DNA from: Branchipolynoe longqiensis
Lineage: Eukaryota; Annelida; Polychaeta; Phyllodocida; Polynoidae
Assembly (NCBI GenBank): GCA_030323885.1
Contig: CM059187.1
Location: 122,665,593 to 122,729,592, forward strand
Reading direction: 5' to 3'
DNA length: 64,000 bases
The position numbers and the translations under genes were made by a program. The notes under the pieces were generated by a model. The model was not told the origin of the DNA. It saw nothing but the letters and a program-made list of their open reading frames with translations, and ran no database searches. Shown in pieces: positions 20,556 through 31,558 of this stretch. The number at the start of each line of letters is the position of its first letter. Positions within the stretch are counted from its first letter, which is position 1.

Positions 20556-21209
20556 TATTACGGAGATATAACATGTGAAATCATAGGCCATCGGGGAATG
20601 TACTCGACTAGAGTAGTTCCAGATTCTGCCGATAGATGTCACTAGCTTAACTGGCGGGGTCTATTGGTACTGATGGCAGAGAGTACTCGGTGTGCTGAGT
20701 ATGTCGGACTATACATACACACATCAGACTAGATGGAACTTGATGAATCCAGCCAGAAAGCAGGAGTTTCTCACAAGGCCAGTAGAAGAACCCAGCCTTT
20801 AGAGAGTTGGTCTTTTGGGGTATTACGTCCTAGCAACATTACATGTCATATGGAGATGAGTAGGTGCGTCGCAAGGCACCTACTCACCTGGCCGACTTGG
20901 TCTCCGTATCGGCCGGGCGTTAGAACCAATGCCCTGCTCTCCATTCAACTGAGAGCGAATGGAGCGCGCGGCAGTGGTTCAAGCCCGGTTTGTCATAAAA
21001 CCTCAGAAGCTAACTGAATGCCAAGGTTATTTTCGGGTCCCTGTGGGGCAATGCATTCAGTTCCCATCATGGACATTGCTCTCCATGTTGAACCCTGAGG
21101 CTTAGAGCCAAAAGTTTGTAATATATGTATATATACATATATATTTATATATTTATATATATATATATATACACATATATACATGTATATACATTTATAT
21201 ATCTGAGTA
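20556..21209. other. unassigned sequence with SINE-A fragment and short hairpin
   Basis: 20800-20850 resembles the SINE-A tail on the minus strand (ATTACGTCCTAGCAACATTA). It is followed by a perfect 10-bp hairpin, GAGTAGGTGC/GCACCTACTC, at 20858-20885. 21118-21205 is TA-rich and abuts the LTR element. No gene. Confidence 0.4.
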
Positions 21210-21339
21210 TGTGTGTCGACCGGTACGTCGACCGGTACACGCAGGTCACCAGCTGCAACTAGTATGTAACTAAGGCAATAAGGACGGTTAATAAAGTCAG
21301 TCGTTAACTGGAACTCACGGTGTCTACACGTATCTTACA
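21210..21339 (+). repeat. 5' LTR
   Basis: Runs from about TGTGTGTCGACCGG to ATCTTACA, with AATAAA at 21290-21295. The exact start is uncertain because the edge lies near TG-rich DNA and a duplicated GTCGACCGGTAC. Confidence 0.75.
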
Positions 21340-21355
21340 TGGTGTCAGATGTGGC
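21340..21355 (+). promoter_or_regulatory. primer-binding site
   Basis: TGGTGTCAGATGTGGC directly follows the LTR and differs by one base over the first 14 from the tRNA-Leu-complementary site TGGTGTCAGAAGTG known for some Ty3-type elements. Confidence 0.7.
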
Positions 21356-21372
21356 TTGCCTGACAGGAGATA

Positions 21373-22655
21373 ATGGCACTATCAGGATTAAAACCCCCAT
21401 TGCCATTGAACTTGGAGGGCAATATCAATCTGAACTGGACCCAGTGGATCGATTCATATCGGATTTACGCGGTAGCAGCAGGAGTAGCCGCCAAGGCTGA
21501 GAAGGTTCAGTGTTGCGTGTTCCTTCACGTAGCAGGAACTGAGGCTCAGAAGATACACAGAACGTTCGATATTGATGTGAAAATTGCAATGACAAAATTG
21601 CAGTATTGATAGAAAAGTTTCGAGTATATTGCGAAGGAAAGACAAACATAACAATAGTAAGATATCAATTTAATACATTAAACCAAATGAGCAAGACGAT
21701 GGACACTTATATTCGGAATCTTCGAAACCATGTTTCGTATTGCCAGTATGGTTCATTGGAGGACTCGCTGTTGTGTGACAGGATCGTGTGTGGTGTTAGA
21801 AGCAAGAATCTCCGAGATCGTTTTTTACAAACAAGTAATTTATCTCTAGAAGTGTGTATTAATCTATGTCGATTAAGTGAAAACAAAGCGGTTTTAATTA
21901 GTGACAGTACAAGTAGTACAACGGGTGAGAACGTTGATGCAATTTCAAGGATGGAGAGCGAGGTGACGTCACAACGACGGGCGACACCATGGAAACGGCC
22001 GTCACAACATCAACCGTACCGTTCAAATAATGGAACAGCCAAATGTACCAATTGTGGATATCAACATTACCAAGGGCGGTGTCCTGCAAAGGACAAAAAA
22101 TGCTCCGGGTGCGGGAGGACTGGACATTTCATCAGGATGTGCAGGAGACATACCCAGAGGAATACCGCAGTGAATGAATTAACTATAAATTGTCACGAGG
22201 AACAAGATGAATGGAACGGTGGATACGAGGATGGCAGCACCCACGATTTGTTCGTTGGTGCGGTGAATAGTGACAACAGCAAGAAGGAAGGGCTTTGCTA
22301 CGCGAGTGTGAAGATCAAAGACGTCATGGTCGAGTTTAAACTCGACACAGGATCTGAGGCTAACATACTCCCGAAGGGATTATGTGACAAGATAGGTGGG
22401 ATGGCAATATCTCCACCTCGTTGCCATCTCATCACATACACCGGACAACGGATACAACCAATTGGTGAGACGATGATAGATGTTCGTGGACAGTGCTTCA
22501 AATTTCAAGTAACAGAAGAAGGCAGTCCCCTACTTGGGAAGAGTGCTTGTGTTGCGCTAAACCTTATTATGAGGGTAGACTGTATCTCCAGCAACGCAGA
22601 CCCTGGGAAAAGTGCTACAAATTTGACGCGCTGTCCAGAGCTCACACCACCTTGA
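21373..22655 (+). pseudogene. gag-protease, one frameshift
   Basis: Starts at the ATG at 21373, 18 nt after the primer-binding site. A frame change near 21595-21606 splits it into a 78-codon and a 349-codon segment. Recognisable parts in order: a gag core with DSLLCDRIVCGVRSKNLRDR; two zinc knuckles (CTNCGYQHYQGRC, which is one residue short of the classic spacing, and CSGCGRTGHFIRMC, classic C-x2-C-x4-H-x4-C) at about 22045-22150; and an aspartic protease with VEFKLDTGSEANILPK (catalytic Asp at 22344-22346) and a distal LLGKSACVALNLI. Gag would package RNA and the protease would cut the polyprotein. The frame runs out after the protease, at the deletion that removed reverse transcriptase. 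Confidence 0.85.
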
Positions 22656-23980
22656 CTACACCTGACAACTTGTTCGATGATGATTTCACAGTGGCAGAGA
22701 TTGGAGTGGGAAGTGATGGTGTGACAAGGGTACGGCAGGAAGTCCAGAAAGACGATACGCTACAACGAGTAATATACTTGTCAAAGCATGGTTGGCCCAA
22801 TCGTAGTAATAATCTCAGCCCCGATGTAAAGCCATTTTTTACGTACAAAAATGACATTACAGTCCATAATGACCTAGTGTTGAAAGACAATAGAATTGTT
22901 ATTCCACGTACATTACAAACAGAAATGTTGCACAAAATACATGAATCACACTTAGGTATCGTAAGGTGTAAACAATTAGCACGTGACACGATATTTTGGC
23001 CAGGTATGAGTAGTCAAATAGAGGATCTAGTGTCCCGTTGTCAAATTTGTCAGGAATACAGAAACACACAACAGTCAGAGCCGCTGGTGAATCATCAAAT
23101 ACCGTGTATCCCTTATCACAAGGTCGGGGTAGACTTATTTTTCGATGACAATACCACCTTTATGATGGTAATCGATTATTATTCCAAATTCCCAGAGATA
23201 GTTGAGATGACAACCACAACTAGTAAAGATATAATACGCGCATTGAAGCAGACATTTTGCAGACACGGAATCCCCAGAGTAGTGGTATCTGGCAATGGTC
23301 CACAATTTAGAAGCGCAGAGTACTTGCAATTTGCAAAAGAATATGACTTTCAACCCATTTTTTCGAGTCCATTATTTCCTCAAAGTAATGGACAAGTTGA
23401 GAGATACGTTCAGACAGTAAAATTAATGATAAAGAAGGCCATATTAGATAGCAATGATCCGAACATCGCTTTATTAAATTATAGGACCACAACGCTACAA
23501 GGCATGGGTGCATCTCCAGCACAGCTGCTAATGTCACGTCGGTTGAGAACTAGATTACCTATACTGAGCACACACCTACATCCAAAATGTCAAATATCAA
23601 AGAAAGTAGAGGTAGAAAGGTTACAACGAAATCAGAAGAAATATTTCGATAAACATGCAGGACAGGAGCACAAACATTTGCAACAAGGTGAAAACGTACG
23701 ATATTTACCCCACACCGGGAGATGTGTTACCGGACAAATTATAAATGCACAAATGCCTGGTGTTAGGGACTATCATATTAGGAATACACAGAACAAGGTA
23801 GTACGAAGAAATCGCAAACATATATTCAAAACACACAACGACGGAAATATGCCAAATCAACACAGACTGGAACGTCTAAAAGTTGACAAACAAATCGTAC
23901 GTGGACAAACACAAAAACTTCCATACACAACACGATATGGTCGGGTTGTTCGCCCGGTATCTAGATTTGAAATAAGTTAA
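22617..23980 (+). pseudogene. integrase with mutated catalytic Asp
   Basis: Coding similarity begins with KFDALSRAH, the usual linker after RNase H, so what precedes it in pol is deleted. Then come the HHCC zinc domain (histidines within LHKIHESHLG near 22927-22950, CQIC near 23039), the core domain with VGVDLFF (first Asp near 23130), SGNGPQF where SDNGPQF is expected (Gly codon GGC at 23291-23293), and SNGQVER (Glu near 23399), and a C-terminal domain ending in VRRNRKHIFK and a basic tail. The frame is open to the TAA at 23978-23980. The D-to-G change alone should abolish strand transfer. No chromodomain is evident. Confidence 0.85.
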
Positions 23981-24459
23981 TGTATGTTTATCGACATGTA
24001 TAGAGTAAGTTTTACTGTAACGGTAAACGTTGGTATGGTGTATTTGGTGGCTAAATTGTCGTCATACTAAATATACTAATTGTATTAACATAGCCGTATG
24101 ATACACATGATACCAATGTATAAATCGTCATGTACACCGTTACTCTGTAATTAATCTTAATATAGCTAGTGCCGGCATGTAGGGCGAGAGACTGAATAAA
24201 AAATTTAGTGGCAGGACTCGGTACTTACACCCTCGTATGACAAAAGAAAAAGGATAAGTGCTTTAGAGTGAACATTGTTAATAATATATCAAGATGTTGT
24301 TGACCGTTATACATTCGAAATATAGAATGCACATAGTATTTAGAATTAGGTAAGGTATTGTTGGGGGGATTTGGGGATTTATAATATTTATAAGTTGTTT
24401 ATATTATTTAATGTATACATATAATATTCAATATATATATAACCCTATTGGAATGGAGA
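23981..24459 (+). other. 3' non-coding part of the LTR element
   Basis: AT-rich, no ORF. The purine-rich GGAATGGAGA just before 24460 is a candidate polypurine tract. Confidence 0.5.
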
Positions 24460-24586
24460 TGTAATGTATGTACGTCGACCGGTACACGCAGGTCACCAGC
24501 TGCAACTAGTATGTAACTAAGGCAATAAGGATGGTTAATAAAGTCAGTCGTTAACTGGAACTCACGGTGTCTACACATATCTTACA
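24460..24586 (+). repeat. 3' LTR
   Basis: Shares GTCGACCGGTACACGCAGGT (the written part of a longer match) and AATAAA at 24537-24542 with the 5' LTR and ends ATCTTACA. The start at TGTAATG is a choice based on the preceding purine tract. Confidence 0.8.
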
Positions 24587-24589
24587 GTC

Positions 24590-24830
24590 TTGTTTGTTTT
24601 GGGTTTACATCCTAACATCTTCTACGAGTCATATCAGCATGGGTACTGACTTGTGACAGCGGACACTCATGGGGAATTTCATAGTGCTGCCCCACTAGGA
24701 CACCAGGCTGCCGACACCATGGCCCAATATCCCACTTAGTCACATTATCCTGTTACTTATCAAACCATGTCTTGCTCTGTCCTAGTAATCTCAAGCGCCA
24801 GGTTAGGTAGTAAAAAGTATAGTCAGCAGG
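24590..24830 (-). mobile_element. SINE-A, 3' two thirds
   Basis: Complement of the tail (GGGTTTACATCCTAACATCT) through the body; the tRNA-like head is missing. It sits 4 bp from the 3' LTR. Confidence 0.8.
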
Positions 24831-25454
24831 AAGTCAGAAACATTTATTCCCCTCCGAGAATTTATATTGTGTTAGACATCACATAAAAAGTTGACACCAG
24901 CTAAACAGAAACAAGACTCACATGATTGAGAAAAAGCATATATTCTTTGGTGGGAATATATTAATTGCCCACCTAAAGTTCAAATTTGACCATCCAAACA
25001 GGTATGTAGGCACCACCGACTAGACACAACTGGCAAACAAGCGGTCAGAGCCCCTCACAGGTGGCGCTGATGTGGCCAATTCTGTAACTACTGGATTACT
25101 AGATAGTATACAGGGACTATTCATATAGCAGAGGGAACTGAAGAGTGATGGTGTCCTTGTTTATATTACCATAATATATTATAGAGTACATGATGGAGTT
25201 ATCTCGAGTGGTCAGCCTTCTTGTCTGTCTTCTACTCCCCGTCACAGATGACTGAGCTGAGCCTCGTTCTGATTGTCTCGGCTTGTGCTCACTGGTCGTT
25301 TGTCACGTGACCAGACGGATGCGCTTACTCACCACACTGTACATCAGGAAGCCAATTACAGCCAGAGTAATTAGGGATTAATTAGACTTAATGTTTCTAA
25401 GCGTCGCCCTGGTCTGCAGGAGACAGTCATTATCGCGTGTAGGCTTTGATTTTT
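24831..25454. other. mostly unassigned sequence
   Basis: No gene recognised. 25147-25192 (GTGTCCTTGTTTATATTACC onward) recurs at about 48248-48293, so an unnamed dispersed repeat is present. Confidence 0.4.
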
Positions 25455-26075
25455 TTTTTTTTAATTTTATTGAGGCTGTATTTATTCTGTCCATAGCATG
25501 TAAGCCTGGGTACCCAGGCTTGTTTTCAATGCTGGCCAGCTGTAGTGTTGGTGTTGTCTTACCAAACAGTAGCTGCTGATAAGTTATTTGATTGTCTGCA
25601 TTTCAGTAGCAGATAGATAGTCTGTTGGTATGTTTAGTAGATTATGTTAGTTTTTTTGGGCCCTCTTGGCATTGTATTTTTGTTCTATTCTTATTACTAT
25701 GTTAGTTGTTTTCTTAAGGTTCTATGTTAGTGTTTTGGGGTTTTCTTGGGAAGAGTTTTCCGCTTTTTTTCTACTTAATTCTATACAAGCCTATTTTATT
25801 TACATGTCCATAGGCTTGTACGTAATAGGTGGTTGAGTTATGTTTGTTTGAAATTGATTTGATTTATATTGTTGTTGGATATGTTATCTGGCTTTTATAT
25901 TTACGGTTATCCCACCCTGGGCTGTCCAGTTGGTGGGCCGTGACATATCACCTGCCCCCTTGTGGTGCAGTTCAGTTGGGGTTCCCAGTTTGTATTTTGC
26001 ACAGATATTTTTTGTACGTTTTTAGGTCAGGGATTTGTCTTTCTTTCACCGTTTGCGCATTCCATGACCATTAAT
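25455..26075 (+). repeat. Repeat-R copy (about 620 bp)
   Basis: Shares GAGGCTGTATTTATTCTGTC, GGTACCCAGGCTTGTTTTCA, GTAGCTGCTGATAAGTTATT, GTGGGCCGTGACATATCACC and TTTGCACAGATATTTTTTGT with 63425-64000, and the first half with 30495-30865. Strand is arbitrary. The element type is unknown; no terminal repeats are seen. Confidence 0.75.
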
Positions 26076-26421
26076 ATCAGGGATGAAAGATCTCCGCGGT
26101 TTCGCGGATTTCCGCGATTATTTATATTTACCGATTAACTTTAAACATTAAAAAAATGTATGTATCTGACAACACTTGTGGTAGTTTGAATCCCATTTTT
26201 AAATGACCTTGGATGTTGTTAGAACATCAAACCCAAACAAAAGCGAGTCTGGTATGGGCGATAATACAGTCTTCACAAGGTTAGTTGAAAACTGACTTCC
26301 GGTATTTTTCTGCGAATCCCTGACAGTGCTAAGTCTATGGGAGAAGATCTGTGTTATCGCGGAAATTTGCCGTTGGCGGCCTGATTTCCGCGATTTTAGC
26401 CAGAGACCACTTTCATCCCTG
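26076..26421. mobile_element. 346-bp MITE with CAGGGATGAAAG ends, TTTCCGCG-iterating
   Basis: Left end CAGGGATGAAAG and right end CTTTCATCCCTG are perfect inverted repeats. TAATAT flanks both sides (26070-26075 and 26422-26427). CAGGG-type ends suggest hAT, but a 6-bp rather than 8-bp flank match leaves that open. The sequence inside the ends reiterates TTTCCGCGATT and its complement. A SINE-A-like tail (GACCTTGGATGTTGTTAGAA) is embedded at about 26200-26240. Confidence 0.8.
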
Positions 26422-27024
26422 TAATATTCACTCACATGCTTGGATTCATGCACGTACACCCACACGTACATTTATGCGTACACGTACACATACACATGTA
26501 TGCACATATGGGTCATTCTCTGAACCTGGTCACTAAAGTGTGCAATGGAAAGCAAACAATGAAAACATTCCAAATAATAGCAGAAAACATTTAAATAATA
26601 GCAGAATCCAGGTTCATGTGAGGTTTTACACATTGTGCATAGGTCTGAATTGGGGGGAAAAAACACCACGATTTCACATTTTGATTTCGATTTAGTACAA
26701 ATTGAGTAATACTAATAGGATACTAGTGTAGCACGGGAATCAAATGCTCATCCACAACATACTGTTAGCATACACAACAAATACAAACAAGATTGTATTT
26801 ATCTTACAAGATCTTACCAGAAAAAAAGTTGCAAACGATTTACACAAAAAACTCTGGGTAAATAAATCCATGGTGTCGAGGATGTGTAAATCTTCAAATT
26901 TTCATTTTAGCACAAAATCGTATAAGCATATTTTTGTTATATTTAGCTGTCAGACGATACAACTTTGCTGTAAATATGTCAATGTGTTTGACGCATTTTT
27001 GTGTGGCATCAAATTGACCGAATA
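26422..27024. other. unassigned sequence
   Basis: Non-repetitive AT-rich DNA apart from a CACACGTACA stretch at 26455-26510. No supported gene. Confidence 0.35.
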
Positions 27025-27178
27025 AATTGTTTGTTTGTTTAACGACCCTTCAAGACAACAAATATGCATCGGCTATTGGGGGGTCATACAGTGCTTAAAC
27101 TGAGAATACATTCTACGCAGTTTTCATCATGAATATGGCCTTTGCTGCCCACACGACACTAATCCAATCAATCAATCA
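27025..27178 (+). mobile_element. LINE 3' tail fragment
   Basis: TTTGTTTGTTTAACGACCC, CGGCTATTGGGGGGTCA, then CATGAATATGGCCTTTGCTG and (AATC)n. The last part is the RNase H-type LINE tail; the first part resembles 40525-40585. Confidence 0.6.
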
Positions 27179-27753
27179 ACAATCGATCAAATAATCAACG
27201 CTCCCAACAGCAGTTTACAAATACAACCACAAACACAACCACAGATGCAACCACAAACACAATACCCACCACAACCATCTCCAGCAGCCATCTACCAGTC
27301 ACTAGTTAGACAAATGCCAGCTGACACGTGGACCATCGCGTGCCAACTATAATACTTTTTAATCACGTGACCCTATTTGATGTTAGCAAGTGCTTTGTTA
27401 TCTTCATACCCGACGCACATAAATATTTTAGGTGAGCAAAAAAGAAAATAACACAGAAGGCAGTGAAGGGATTCTCACCCTGCCCCCACTCACACACACA
27501 CACCTTCCCAGTTTCCCTTGTATATTATATAAGGTGGGCGATATACTTAAATGTTCCATATATCATCAGTTTGACGACATACAGGTGAATTTACTGGATG
27601 GTTGGTCTGCATCCCTTAATACTTGCCCATTTCACTTAATCCTCTGATTTACGATTTTGTTTTACGATTTCTAATTTGAAATATCGGACCAGCTGTTTCA
27701 TGCTGTGACGTGTTCTCCTGTAAGCATACCAACATGTATACACACATATACCT
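27179..27753. other. unassigned sequence
   Basis: Includes a CACAAC-rich stretch at 27210-27290 that could be decayed simple sequence. No gene. Confidence 0.35.
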
Positions 27754-28498
27754 GGGGCCAAATGTATGAAGCAGTGTTAGCGCTCCAAACCCGTGGTTAG
27801 CAGCGATCTCCGGGTTAGCGGCGAAAAGTCGGTATGTATGGAGCAGTGTTACGGAAACACCATGAGTTTAAGGTTGGCTACGCTAACACCACGCCATAGC
27901 AAGTTTAACGTTGGTGTTAAGTACCGATTAGGCCAAATCTATTCAATGCGATCATATTTAACAGAATTACAAACTCAAAACGTGAAATTTAATTAAATTA
28001 ACCCTAAAATCAAACCGATATTAACGCCGCTGCTACATTGGTGGCGATATTCATACTGTCGAATCTAAACAAAACAAATCGCCGCCACCGCAGCCGTTTC
28101 GCCGGCGATATATTAGGCCCAAATCTATTCAATGCTATCATATTTAACAGAATTACATACGCAATAAGTGAAATTTCATCAAATTAACCATAAAATCGAA
28201 GCGATATTAACGCCGCCGCTAAATCGGCGGCAATATTAATATTGTCGAATCGACAAATGTAAGCAAAACAAATCGCCGCCGCTGCTGAATCAGCTGTGAT
28301 ATTGGGAAATAGCGGTGCTCACCGGCAACAGGCTCAGAGGGTTTCCCTAAATCTATAAATAACGCATAGGTTAGCTAATGCCACCGTGCTTTAGCTTCAT
28401 ACATACCCCATGACCCATTTTCCAACACTGGTGTTAGCTAACCAGGCGGCCGCCCTTAACACCGGAGCCGATAAAAAGTTGTTCATACATTTGGCCCC
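27754..28498. mobile_element. 745-bp inverted-repeat element with GGGGCCAAATGTATGAA ends
   Basis: Left end GGGGCCAAATGTATGAA and right end TTCATACATTTGGCCCC are perfect inverted repeats. The outer parts reiterate GTTAGC/GCTAAC words (GTGTTAGCG, GGTTAGCGG, GTGTTAGCTAACC). The middle (about 27950-28330) is a duplicated block with GCCGCCGCTAAATCGGCGGC-like words, related to the module at 5612-5960. No ORF; the target duplication is not resolved. Confidence 0.8.
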
Positions 28499-28566
28499 TG
28501 ATGTATAACGCATTACATGAGTATAAATTGTAGGGGAACATGTATTGTATTACTAGTATTCCTCCT

Positions 28567-28910
28567 TCGGGACGCGACGGGATTGCCGAATGAGTTCAGC
28601 GTCCATTTACCATTTGGTAGATCATTGGATTCGAACCCATTGGTTCGGACCCTGGTAGAGTCAAACCAATGACTTAAACATTGATACTTGTCGCTTCCTA
28701 GACAGGCGCACAACATTATTAGGATAGGGCAAGGACTGGTTGTCTCCATGTCAGGATAATATGACTGAGTGGGATATCGGATCATGGTGCTGGTGGCCTG
28801 GTCTCCGAGTGGGGCAGCACTATAAAGTCACCATGAGTGCGCACTGTCACAACTTGGTGCCCGTTCTGATATGACCTTAGTTGTTGCTGGGACATAAATC
28901 TAACAACTAA
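28567..28910 (+). mobile_element. SINE-A, subtype 2, full length
   Basis: Head GACGGGATTGCCGAATGAG. The B-box region is duplicated (GGATTCGAACCC then GGTTCGGACCC). Family body and tail GTTGTTGCTGGGACATAAAT. Confidence 0.85.
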
Positions 28911-28917
28911 ACATGCG

Positions 28918-29275
28918 TTTGTTTGTTGTTGTTTTACATGCTAGCAACATGTAAGGTAATATCAGGATGGGTACTGACTTGTGACAATGTGCACTCATGG
29001 CAACTTTATAGTTCTGCCCCACTGGGAGACCAGGTTACCAGCACCATGACCTGATATCCCACTCAGTCACATTATCCTGACACTCAGCCAACCAGTCTTT
29101 GCCCTATCCTAATAATGCCGAGTGCCTGGCTAGGAAGCGATATCTATCAATGTTTTAAGTTATTGGTTTGAATCGACCAGGGTTCAAACCTACGACCCCA
29201 TGGTTTCGGATCCCTCGATCTCTCGGACAGGAGACGGACGCTCAACTCACCCGGCCATCCCGTCTGCTCGCCAAC
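28918..29275 (-). mobile_element. SINE-A, subtype 2, full length
   Basis: Minus-strand copy ending at the head complement CATCCCGTCTGC. It lies tail to tail with the 28567 copy, 7 bp apart, so the two can form a long hairpin. Confidence 0.85.
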
Positions 29276-29902
29276 ACTGAGAGATCAGTTCAGACTATTG
29301 CAACCTGCTTCGAGAATTATGGACGGTACACTGCTCAGTGTGAAAGGTCCTCTGCTCGTCATATGCCTCTAGATAAGCGCCCCCCCCCACGCACTCCCCC
29401 CGCCGTACCCCCATTACACGGGCTACTTCAACGTGGAGTGGGCGGGATCACACAGGGGTGACAGCCGACTGGGCGGGCGGGTAGGGTAGTCTTACTGTGC
29501 TGGCTCTCAGTACTATGATCGCACTCCTAGTTGGGTGTGTGGGAGTGTGTGTGTGTGTGGGGGGGGGGGGGTGAAAGGAAGGTGCAGTGGGAAAGGGTGC
29601 ATGGTAGGGGAAGCGGGGGGGGGAGGGGGGGGCGGCGGTGAGGGGTAGTTTCTGAGACTTGATATGGCATGAGTCTTGTAACCCGATGGGGAAAGGGTCA
29701 ATTGGGGTTAAAGGGTCAATACATTACGGTGTCTATCCCTTATGAGATGGCAAAGGCAATGCCAGCCATATTGATATGATGGCACCCCATTTGGCAGTTA
29801 CCAATGTTCTATGTATATTGCTATATTTTATATGATAACGTCTTATCTAGTATGTGACAGATACTATATGCTATATATATATATATATATCTAATGATAC
29901 TC
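29276..29902. other. unassigned, with C-rich and G-rich runs
   Basis: 29380-29410 is C-rich and 29530-29640 is G/GT-rich; TA repeats lie near 29873. The low-complexity frames are not genes. Confidence 0.5.
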
Positions 29903-30403
29903 ACTGGGCGTGGTGGCCGAATTGGTAGAGTGCAGGCCTTCCGGATGGGAGATCGGGAGATCAATTCCCGGTCAGTCCAACCAATGACTTATAAAATATA
30001 TACTTCTCGCTTGTTCGCTTGAATGAGTTGAGCATCCGTCTCCCGTTTTGGTAGATCCTGGGATTCGAACCCACGGGTTCGAACCCTGGTCGAGTCAATG
30101 TAATGACTTAAAAATTGATACTTGTCGCTTCCTAGCCAGAGGTTCGGCATTATTAGGATAGGGCAAGGACTGGTGGACTCAGTGTCAGGATAATGTGACT
30201 GAGTGGGATATCAGGTCATCGTGCTGGCAGCCCGATTTCCCAGTGGGGCAAGACTATAAAGTCGCCGTGAGTGCGCACTGTCACAAATCGGGACCCGTCC
30301 TGATATGACCTTCGATGTTGCTAGGACGTAAAACAACAACAAACAAACACCTGATATGATCTTAGATGTTGGCAGGACGTAAAACTCCAAGAACAAACCA
30401 ACT
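29903..30403 (+). mobile_element. SINE-A pair, nested or recombined
   Basis: 29903-30008 is a subtype-1 head (GGCGTGGTGGCCGAATTGGT). It switches at about 30009 to a subtype-2 copy (GAATGAGTTGAGCATCCGTC, with a doubled B box at 30061-30087) that runs to its (AACAA)n tail at about 30345. A second SINE-A tail, GATGTTGGCAGGACGTAAAA, follows at 30350-30403 and may belong to the outer copy. Confidence 0.7.
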
Positions 30404-30494
30404 ATTTATCGGATAATAATAATCTAGGTGCCAGCGATACTAGGTATTAGCTATATGTGTGACATTTTCCAATCTCCTGGCTACCAATGCCTCA

Positions 30495-30865
30495 AAAGCT
30501 TTTTAAAAATAATTGTTTAATTGAGGCTGTATTTATTCTGTCCATAGCCTATAAGCCCGGGTACCCAGGCTTGTTTTCAATGCTGGCCAGTTGTAGTGTT
30601 GGTGTTATCTTACCACACAGTAGCTGTTGATAAGTTATTTGATTGCCTGCATTTCAGTAGCAGATAGATAATTGATTGGTATGGCTAGTAGCCTATGTTA
30701 GTTTTTTAGAGGATTTCATTGGCATATATGTATTTTATTTTGTTCTACTATTATTACTAGACTAGCCTACTCCTATTTACATATCATAGGCTTGTACGTA
30801 GCTGTGTGGTGTGTTATCTGGCTACTCTTGGCATGGTTACCTTCCAGTGGGCTTATCATGAATAG
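30495..30865 (+). repeat. Repeat-R copy, partial
   Basis: TTGAGGCTGTATTTATTCTG through GGCATGGTTACCTTCCA, collinear with 25455 and 63425. It lacks the 3' part containing GGGCCGTGACATATCA. Confidence 0.75.
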
Positions 30866-31558
30866 CAATACATGCTCCTGTGTTCCGACTCAATTAATAA
30901 ATTCACTCTGGCCTATCCTAAATAATGTTGGTTGCTATGCTCATATGTCTTAACTATGAGACGGTCATAAATCTAAAGACCGATTTACACTACACGACAA
31001 TTCTTCCTGAAACTTAGTTTCCTTATCTGTCCATCACAACCATTAATTCGCGGCGTCGATTTCAAAGATGGACATTTCTGAATGTGTCCGATGTAATATC
31101 GAGGATCCAATTAGATGCTCAGCCGTATTGTAGGTGCAGACAATCAGGCTGAAGTCAACTAGAATTGGTTCCAATCGCTGATGAATGTGATTCAGGAGTA
31201 TGTTGAGGCGGGCTTTATTTAGCTCAGCATATTAACATTTATTACTTCTCCCACCTCCCCCCCCACACACACATCACCACCCATCACAAATAATTAATTA
31301 CATTTTCTCACGCCGAAGACTGTATTTTATCGTAGGGAAAACTCGCTGACAAAGGAGGCATTGCGTGGTTTCATGAATACTGTATGCGGTAACATTTAAT
31401 GCATTGCCTATATCGGGGATTTATGTAATATTAATAGGCGAGCTGCAGTGAAGGTGCATCTAGTTCAAAGGAAGGATGTGACTATGTATGTAGATTCAGC
31501 TACTACGTAAGTGAAGCTCCAGCCATGTGTGTAGCCGTGAGTTCTGATGCAGCTGAGC
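30866..31558. other. unassigned, apparently non-repetitive sequence
   Basis: No repeat seen elsewhere in the window and no convincing frame. This is one of few candidate single-copy stretches. Confidence 0.35.

Larger units (their letters stand above)
21210..24586 (+). mobile_element. Ty3/Mag-like LTR retrotransposon, internally deleted
   Basis: Direct LTRs (21210-21339 and 24460-24586) enclose gag, protease and integrase remnants in the order expected for Ty3-type elements. The internal part is about 3.1 kb; reverse transcriptase and RNase H are missing between protease and integrase. Short LTRs and the gag/zinc-knuckle pattern (IRDRIVCG-like DRIVCGVRSKNLRDRFLQ) fit the Mag lineage. The two LTRs differ mainly near their starts, where the left one carries an extra GTCGACCGGTAC. 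Multiple frame breaks show it is dead. Confidence 0.85.
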
